Below, one piece after another: positions 57,260 to 64,000 of a stretch of 64,000 bases of DNA (the first letter of the stretch is position 1; each line of letters starts with the position of its first letter). The translations under genes and the position numbers were made by a program. The DNA is from Cavia porcellus (taxonomy: Eukaryota > Chordata > Mammalia > Rodentia > Caviidae), in NCBI RefSeq assembly GCF_034190915.1, contig NW_026947491.1, positions 21,516,101 to 21,580,100 on the forward strand, read 5' to 3'. Under the pieces are notes generated by a model, which had not been told where the DNA came from, made no database searches, and was given only the letters and a program-made list of their open reading frames with translations.

Positions 57260-59860
57260 TCCTTAATTTTTAAGATAAATTTATTTTGTTGTCCAGTTAT
57301 TTTCTTTAAAACGTTTAATGCTTGATAAAATAAAACAAACTTTTAGTACCATGGGAAACGTCTAGCAAGTACAATGACACATTATTACTACGTACCATTT
57401 CACAAAGAAAAGCTTCCACTTCCAAGGAAAGTGTTATTGAATATCCTGACTATCCTTACACTATAAGAAATTTCCTAGATGGCCAGTGTTTCCCTTGACT
57501 TGGAAATAAATCAGACAATCTAAAAATATAAATCAAACTTTCAGTGAGCTGAGAATCATGAAAATGCTGTCAGAAGCTCAGTCATCTGGACCTTGAGAGT
57601 CTGTGGTAGACGTAAGACTTCAACAAGCAGCATGAAACCTTGTGAATGTTTACCCTTCAGTCTCCTGGGACAGGTCTTGTAGGCTTCCAGTTGGTCTATT
57701 AATAATAAAAAGTTATGTCAGAACCTGGTGACTCATAAGCCATTATTCACCAGCTCATGGACTCCATTCCCATCAGTGATTAAAGATGCATGGAATTCTT
57801 TACCTGCCACATAACTTTCTCATCCTTCTCAAGTGTAGGAAATAAGAGGAGAGGTTTCACACTGAATTGGTGCATCACTGGCATCTTTCAAACAGGGAAT
57901 CTCTGGAAGGCAAGAACCATCTCCACCTATGAGCACTGAGCACCCAGCAATGGTGCAGGGAACCAAAACACTCATAGGGTTGTCCTTGCCACTCTGACCA
58001 TCTGCATCCTTTAACAGAAAAAAATCCATCCTTCCGAAATCCTTCACACACCATAAGCTTCTCTGCAATCTGGAAGATGTCAGAGGCTACTTTTGGTGTC
58101 TTTATTCCACTTGACTTGTCTGGTGTAATTAACTCGCCCCAGGATTCCACATACAGAATCTTCCAGTGAGCCAGGTGGCACTGCAGCTGAGGTGCATCAA
58201 CACCAACAGCATCTCTCAGACATGGGACAGTGAAGACGTGATTGATGGTGCTGCCTGAATTGAACAGCACTGGTACATCTGAGCTTTGTTTCTGAGTCAT
58301 TGCCAGGGGAATTTCGCTATAATTCTACCACCCAGTTGTCCCTCAAGGCAGTTCATGGTCTTCTTATAGATGTGATGATTTCCACAGATGAGAGGCAGAA
58401 GCAGAAACTACTGGCCAATCAGTGGGATAAGCAATAACTGACATTTAAGTGAGAATGTGTACCTAGTATCCAAGATAATGTCACAGTTATACATGGATGA
58501 GTCCAACTCCATTATAGTCCTTGGAAATGTAATATGGTTAAAAAAAGTTTCCATGAAGGGAACCAGTAGATGAAATCACATTCACTAGGTGTATTGTTCT
58601 GAATTAGTATAAATATTATTGAAAAAAGATGATACAGATAAGTAGGCAGATAAATAGATAATAGATACATATACCAGGTTCTGTCCTAGATCCCCGATCA
58701 CCCCAACTAGTGTACAACAGAGGTTAAATAAAAAGAGACAAATTGTATGATTTTTAGGGCTCCCGGAGGGTCAAAACCCTTTAATTAAGCTTGAGACTTA
58801 GGGTAAAGACAAAAGCTTCTCTGGATCAGTCCACTTATGTTAGGACCAAGGACAAAGAGCAGAGAGACTGAGGAAAGTGCAGGCAGTGAGCAGGACCTTC
58901 AAGGACGTCTCCAAATCATGAATCAAGTCAATTCAGTAACACTGTCTTATCATGAAGACATGGTAGAAGTGAGACCTTAGGAGTAATTTTTGCAGCTGGA
59001 GCCAGAGTGCCCGAAGCTATGGCCTTATCTTGCCATTTGAGGTATCACTGGCCTCACAGGCCACTACAGGCCTCAGCCAGGACCAGTGATTCAGAGACGT
59101 TCACTTACTATGAATCAACTCCCTTCACCAGGCAAGGGGCCAAGGTCTAGGAAACCCACAGATAAACATAGAAAGCCAATTAGTAAAATTGAAATCCTGC
59201 TCAGAGATGCTTCATAGTGGTCTCCAACATACATAGATAGATCAATAAAGAAATTATGTTAGACAGATATATAGATTATTTAATGCCTGTATATTATAGT
59301 TTTCTTACCAAATTTATGTACATTGTACACAAACCAAATTGCAGCAGCATTTTTGTTTGATGCACCCATGCAAACCTAATTCACCTGAAAGGAAGCAACA
59401 CTGCCTCCCAGGCGACCTACATCCTTCCTCAATGCTGAGTTACCCGGATGTGCAGAGAGTGACGCATCCCTGAAGCACAGGTAACTCTGCAGGAAGACAA
59501 ATAAGAGCACATTTTCAGTACAGTAAAGAGGCTCTGTGGATCTCACTGCACATGTCCAACTCTATACTGTAGGTCATGAAGTAGGACCTGGGTCCACTGT
59601 ACTTCTCACATAATATATCAATAATTGATCACATTATATCATTCACTCTTGCATCTATGAGAAATTCTACATTTGTACAATGATTTGCATGTATATTCTT
59701 TGAATCTGTAAAAATAAATTAAGATTATGAATTGGACGTGAACATCATAACAGCATTACATGAAATTCTTATTTTACATAATGATGTTATTTTCACCAAG
59801 CTTGATTTGAAAATTCACATGTAATGTGTTTCTGAACATTTTCTGCTTCCTGGCAACAGA
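57260..59860. other. IGHV intergenic DNA, one coding-like patch on the minus strand
   Basis: 56,960-57,230 is the 3' flank of block A. On the minus strand, 58,300-57,829 holds a 141-residue open frame that continues as a second frame after an A/T run near 58,016. I do not recognise it, and it may be an old processed pseudogene. The rest (58,500-59,860) shows no gene and no repeat that I can name. Confidence 0.45.
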
Positions 59861-59867
59861 GCTATCT

Positions 59868-59875
59868 ATGCAAAT
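59868..59875 (+). promoter_or_regulatory. IGHV octamer promoter element (ATGCAAAT)
   Basis: A perfect octamer in TATGCAAATAGGGCCTCCCT, 130 bp before the leader of pseudogene 9. Confidence 0.85.
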
Positions 59876-59997
59876 AGGGCCTCCCTCTCCCGATAAAAAC
59901 CAGCCCAGCCCTCACTCTGCAGCTCTGCAGAGGTGCCCAACCTTGGATGTCCAGGTGTTTTCTCTCGAGGATCAGGACTGAGCACAGACGGCCCACC

Positions 59998-60448
59998 ATG
60001 GAGCTCGCACTGACCTGGGCTTGCCTTGTTATTGTTTTGAAAGGTAATTAATGAAGAACAAGAGATACTTAGTGGAAGAGAGTGGGATAAATAGACATAT
60101 GTGACAGTTTCCTGAGCAGGATGTCCGTTTTTCTAGGTGTCCAGGCTGAGGTTGCAGCTGGTAGAGTGCGAGGAGGATTGGTGGAGCCTGGGGAGTCGCT
60201 GAGACTCTCCTACATCGCTTCTGGATTCACTTTCAGTGACTGATACATGCACTGGATCTGCCAGGCTCCAGGAAAGGATCTAGAGTGCGTTGCTCTTATC
60301 AGAAACAAGGCAAATAGTCACACAACGGAGTATGCTACATCTGTGAAAGGCAGATTCTTATCTCCAGGGATGACGCCAAAAGCATATTTTATCTTCAAAT
60401 GACCAAACTGAAACCCGAGGACATGGCCATGTACTCCTGTGCAAGAGA
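59998..60448 (+). pseudogene. IGHV: IGHV pseudogene 9, clan III (IGHV7/S107-like)
   Basis: Leader 59,998-60,043 (MELALTWACLVIVLK) intact with a GTAATT donor; V exon from 60,137. An extra T in GAGGTTGCAGCTGG shifts the frame at the third codon. The first Cys codon is TAC, and TGA lies in CDR1 (GAC TGA TAC). Further on, [19 protein letters not shown] identifies the long CDR2 of the mouse IGHV7 (S107)-like type. A 2-3-bp loss follows in GRF. The end is YSCAR-like. Confidence 0.9.
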
Positions 60449-60455
60449 CACAGTG
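60449..60455 (+). other. IGHV heptamer of pseudogene 9, nonamer lost
   Basis: CACAGTG followed by a spacer that starts normally (AAAGGATGTCAGTGTGAGCC) but is followed by GCTGAGCAG-type sequence instead of a nonamer. Probably non-functional in recombination. Confidence 0.8.
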
Positions 60456-61273
60456 AAAGGATGTCAGTGTGAGCCTGTGCTGAGCAGGAACAGCAGGGGT
60501 TGCACAGGAAACACGGAGTTCAGCCACGTCCCTGACAGGAGCAGAGCATGAACAGCCTGATTTCTTGTGCAGGTGTGAGTCTTACAGTCCACGTGACATA
60601 GTCCCTGGGAGACTCTGCACTCATGAGTCTGTGCCTATCTTTCATGCTCCTGAAGGAGAAATTTGACTCAATAGTTAGATATACATCCGTTTCCCCATCC
60701 TGGCTGCACTTGGAGAATGGTGGAGCTTCCAACAAGTAGGCGGGCACACGCTATCCGCGGAGCCCAGCCTATTTGGGACTCCTGCACCTCACCATGGGTG
60801 TGCAGAGGAGGAGCTGGCAGATCTGGGGCACCTGCATCCCCCACCCATGTGTCTGGAGGACTTTGAATATCTCAGCAAGCAGGGGAGCATTGCAGGTTCC
60901 AGAGGCCCTGTGGCCTGTGGTAAGTGCTCAGTGCACTCTGCCCAAAGCCCAGACTGTTTGGGACCCTCCAGGCTTCCGGGTGCAGTGAAGTGGATAAGTA
61001 GGTTTGAGGCATCTACATCCGCCTCCCCATCCCAGCTGTGCTTGGAGAACTTTGGAGCATCCAACAAGGAAGGGAGCACACAGTGTCCCTGAAGCTGAGC
61101 TTATCTGCAACTACGGAGTTCTAAACAGGCAGAAGAAGGCCATTGGATCTACAGGACCACTGGCTTGGGGTAACAGGGTGCCAGAGTCTCAGGAGCAGCG
61201 AACATAGAAGGGGATTTCCAACAGACCTTGAGGAAGCTTTCAAATAACACTTGAAACACAGAAATATAGGAAA

Positions 61274-62325
61274 ATGACAAAACGAAAGACCAAATTACAA
61301 CCTCAAACCTCCATCCCATCTCAAAAAAACCTAGGAGCAATGTATGTAGAAGAAAATATATGCCATTCACCTCAAATATCAGACACAATAGCTACTGAAA
61401 TTAACAAGCACCTGCAGGAGGCTTTAAAGAAATTCAAACTCGAAATAATCTCATAGGTAAAAAAACAAATGATAAAAGAAATGAAAGAGATTCTGAATAT
61501 ATCTAAAGAAAACACAGTTAAAAATTGGAGGAACTAAACAAAAAAATAGAATCCCTAGATGAGCAATATAAGAAACAAAAAGAATACATAATGCAGATGC
61601 ACAGAGATATACAGGAAATAAAAAATTCCACTGAAAGTTGTAAAAACTGCCCTAATGAAAGTGAAGATAGAATTTCAGACCTTGAAGACAGGATCGCAGC
61701 TAGTGAACAGGAAAGGAAAGATCTTTTAAAAATAACAAGGAATCAGGAAACAACAATTCAACAACTGCAAGACGATGCAAAGAAAAATAACATAAGAATG
61801 ATAGGGATTAATGAAAAAGAAGGAGACAACATAAAGGATGTGAAGAGGATATTTTGAGAAGTAATAGCTGAAAATTTCCCAAGCATGAGATCATAAACTG
61901 ACATCAGGATCAGTGAAGCACATAGAACTCCAAATAGTCATAACCAAAATAAAACTACACGCAGACATATAATAATCACCATCCCAGAAATTCAACACAA
62001 GAATAGATTATTAAAAGCTGTCAGAGAGAAAATACAGATCACTTACAAAGGAAAACCTATCAAAATCACAGCAGACTTCTCAGCACAAACAATAAAGTCA
62101 AGAAGAGCATGGAGTGCAGTATTCCAGATCCTAAAGCATAATGATTTCCAGCCTAGACTGATGTATCCTGCAAAACTGTCATTCAAAATTGATGGTGAAA
62201 TACAATACTTCCATGACCAAGAACAGCTGAAGAACTTCATGAACACCAAACCAACCCTGCAAAAAATATTGAAAGACAGTTTAGATATACAAAGGAAAAA
62301 ACCACTAACCAAAGCAGATAATTAA
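61274..62325 (+). pseudogene. L1 ORF1, broken
   Basis: Begins MTKRKTKLQPQTS. A TAG stops it after 60 residues. The coiled coil resumes in another frame at 61,525 (EELNKKIESLDEQYKKQKEY) and runs to LKITRNQETTIQQLQ. A TGA at 61,856 precedes the RRM core (RTPNSHNQNKTTRRHIII) and the C-terminal domain (HNDFQPRLMYPAKLSFKIDG) up to TAA at 62,323. It ends differently from the half-L1 ORF1s, which carry IKIPETVAERPQ after the C-terminal domain. Confidence 0.8.
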
Positions 62326-62365
62326 ACAGAACAGAAAGATAAAGAAGCAACAGCAGAGATATAAC

Positions 62366-64000
62366 ATGTCAACAATAAACCAGCATTTAACAGTAATAAC
62401 CATTAGTGTAAATGGTCTCAATGCACCAATCAAAAGAAACAGACTAGCAGAATGGATCAAGAGATAAAATCCAACCATATGCTGTTTACAGTTTCTAACC
62501 CAGAAGGATACTCACAGACTGAAAGTCAAAGGATGGAAAACAATACTTCATGCAGCAGGAATCCAAAAAAAGCAGGAGTAGCCATTATGTTTGCAGACAA
62601 CATGAACTTTAAACCAACAATGACTATAAACCACAAAGAAGGTCACCACATACTCGTTAGGGGAAAACTCCAAGAGAAAGAGATAACTATCTTAAATATA
62701 TATGCACCAAACTCCAGAGCACACAGTTATGTAAAACAACTATTAACAGAAATGAAAAATCAAATTATCAGTAACACAATTGTAACAGGGGACCTCAATA
62801 CGCCATTGACACCAAGGGACAAATCAACCAGACAGAAAATGAGCAAAGAAATAACAGAACTGAGTCACACCTGTGAACAAATGGATTTGATAGACATATA
62901 CAGAATGTTCCACCCAACACCATGAGAATACACATTCTTCTCAGCAGTACATGGGTCATTCTCTAAAACAGACCATATATTAGCTCACAGAACATATTTA
63001 AACAAATGCAAAAGAGTTGAAATCATCCATTGCATGTTATCGGATCATAGCGCTCTGAAATTAGAAATTAATGATAAAAGATACTGCAAAAATCCCGCAA
63101 ACACATGGAAACTGAATAACACACTCTTGAGGAATCAGTGGGTCACAGAAGAAATTAAACAATACCTAAAAGAAAGTGAAAATGCAGATACAACTTACCG
63201 GAATTTGTGGGATGTAATGAAAGCCGTCCTGAGAGGAAAACTTATTACACTGAGTTCCCACATCAGGAAATCAGAACGAATACAAATAAATAACTTGATG
63301 TTACACCTCAAACAGCTAGAAAAAGAAGAGCAAGTCAAGCCCAAAGCCAGAAGAAGAGAGGAAATTATAAAAATCAGAGCAGAAATCAATGCAATAGAGA
63401 GTAAGAAAACTATCCAAAGAATCAACGAATCAAAGAGTTGGTTCTTTGAAAGAATAAATAAAATCAATAAACCCCTAGCCAACCTTATTTAAAAAGGGGG
63501 GAGGGGAAGCTCAAATTCACGCAACAAGAAATGAAAAAGGTGAAATAATTACAGACCCAATAGAAATACACCTATTTTGAAAACCTCTACTCTCAAAGGT
63601 TTGATAACACAGAAGAAATAGACAGATTCTTAGAAACATATGAAGTACAAAAGCTAGATCAAGAGGATGTAAAACTGTTGAATAACCCAATCTCTGTTAA
63701 TGAAATTGAAAACATAATTAAGTTCTTACCTACAAAGAAGAGCCCAGGCCCAGATGTATTCACTGCAGAATTCTACAAGAAATACAAAGATGACCTAATG
63801 CCGACACTCCTCAAACTATTCAATGAAATTGAAAGGGAAGCAATCCTTCCTAAGTCATTCCTGGAAGCAAATATTACTCTAGTACCAAAACCTGAGAAAG
63901 ACCCAGCTAAAAAAGAGAACTATAGACTGATCTCCCCAATGAACACAGATGCAAAAATCTTCAATAAAATATTGGCAAATAGGATGCAACAAATCACCAA
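62366..64000 (+). pseudogene. L1 ORF2 (endonuclease and start of reverse transcriptase), broken and incomplete
   Basis: The start at 62,366 reads MSTINQHLTVITISVNGLNA, the AP-endonuclease N-terminus. A TAA follows at about 62,463. The endonuclease continues with GDLNTPLTPRDKSTRQK (62,789 onward), a TGA near 62,923, and SDHSALKLE (63,038 onward), so the catalytic-core landmarks are present although the frame is broken. A linker region with EAKKT-like text runs to 63,490, followed by a frame change and the RT fingers ([28 protein letters not shown]) up to the window end. Confidence 0.85.

Larger units (their letters stand above)
60650..64000 (+). mobile_element. L1 with 5'UTR, ORF1 and ORF2, cut by the window end
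   Basis: The 5'UTR (about 60,650-61,230) contains about three repeats with the core CTTGGAGAA…GGAGC..CCAACAAG (60,693, 60,839, 61,024). Then come ORF1 (61,274-62,325), a 40-bp gap and ORF2 from 62,366 to the right edge. Both ORFs carry several stops, so the copy is inactive. It is the only L1 here with the 5' end of ORF2, and serves as an internal reference for the half-L1s. Its exact start is uncertain. Confidence 0.8.

Overview
This is vertebrate, and very probably rodent, genomic DNA from an immunoglobulin heavy-chain variable (IGHV) locus. All recognisable V segments lie on the + strand. They carry VH framework motifs, 46-nt leader exons, octamer promoters (ATGCAAAT), and heptamer-23-nonamer recombination signals (RSS). 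The rodent call rests on an ID-type (BC1/tRNA-derived) SINE, on clan II segments resembling the mouse IGHV3 / human IGHV4 type, and on L1 promoter and tail structure. The species cannot be fixed from the sequence alone.

There are nine clear IGHV segments plus one orphan-RSS relic. None looks fully functional. Clan II copies are at 4.7 kb, 13.6 kb, 26.2 kb, 39.0 kb and 53.3 kb. Clan III copies are at 28.0 kb, 33.2 kb, 48.7 kb and 60.0 kb. The closest to usable is at 13.6 kb: its V exon is open and its RSS good, but its leader splice donor has changed from GT to AT. The locus grew by segmental duplication. Block B (1.46-6.6 kb) recurs at 22.9-27.8 kb and partly at 43.5-45.1 kb. Block A (about 13.0-14.4 plus 19.7-22.9 kb) recurs at 38.3-43.5 kb and partly at 52.5-57.2 kb. 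Clan III flanks recur between about 29-36 kb and 45-49 kb.

The rest is mainly retrotransposons. Several L1 insertions have clean target-site duplications (TSDs), including a 5.3-kb L1 at 14.4-19.7 kb that holds two later L1 insertions and a piece of IGHV promoter DNA inside its reverse-transcriptase region. Two elements (8.8-12.7 kb and 53.7-56.9 kb) have an L1-like 5'UTR, ORF1 and 3'UTR but no ORF2. They look like a half-L1 (HAL1-like) non-autonomous family. The second sits exactly in an IGHV recombination signal and duplicated its heptamer. An L1 with ORF1 and ORF2 begins near 60.65 kb and runs off the right edge.

A 3.24-kb class II (betaretrovirus/IAP-like) endogenous retrovirus at 29.44-32.68 kb has LTRs that are identical except in one A-rich tract, a defective gag, and only the end of integrase from pol. 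Its primer-binding site matches tRNA-Ile. Its young age contrasts with the decayed V segments around it.

There is no ordinary protein-coding gene, tRNA/rRNA gene or CRISPR array. I found no new multi-gene system. The notable items are the RSS-splitting half-L1, the IGHV/L1 chimera, the tRNA-Ile-primed young provirus, and the record of duplication followed by insertion.
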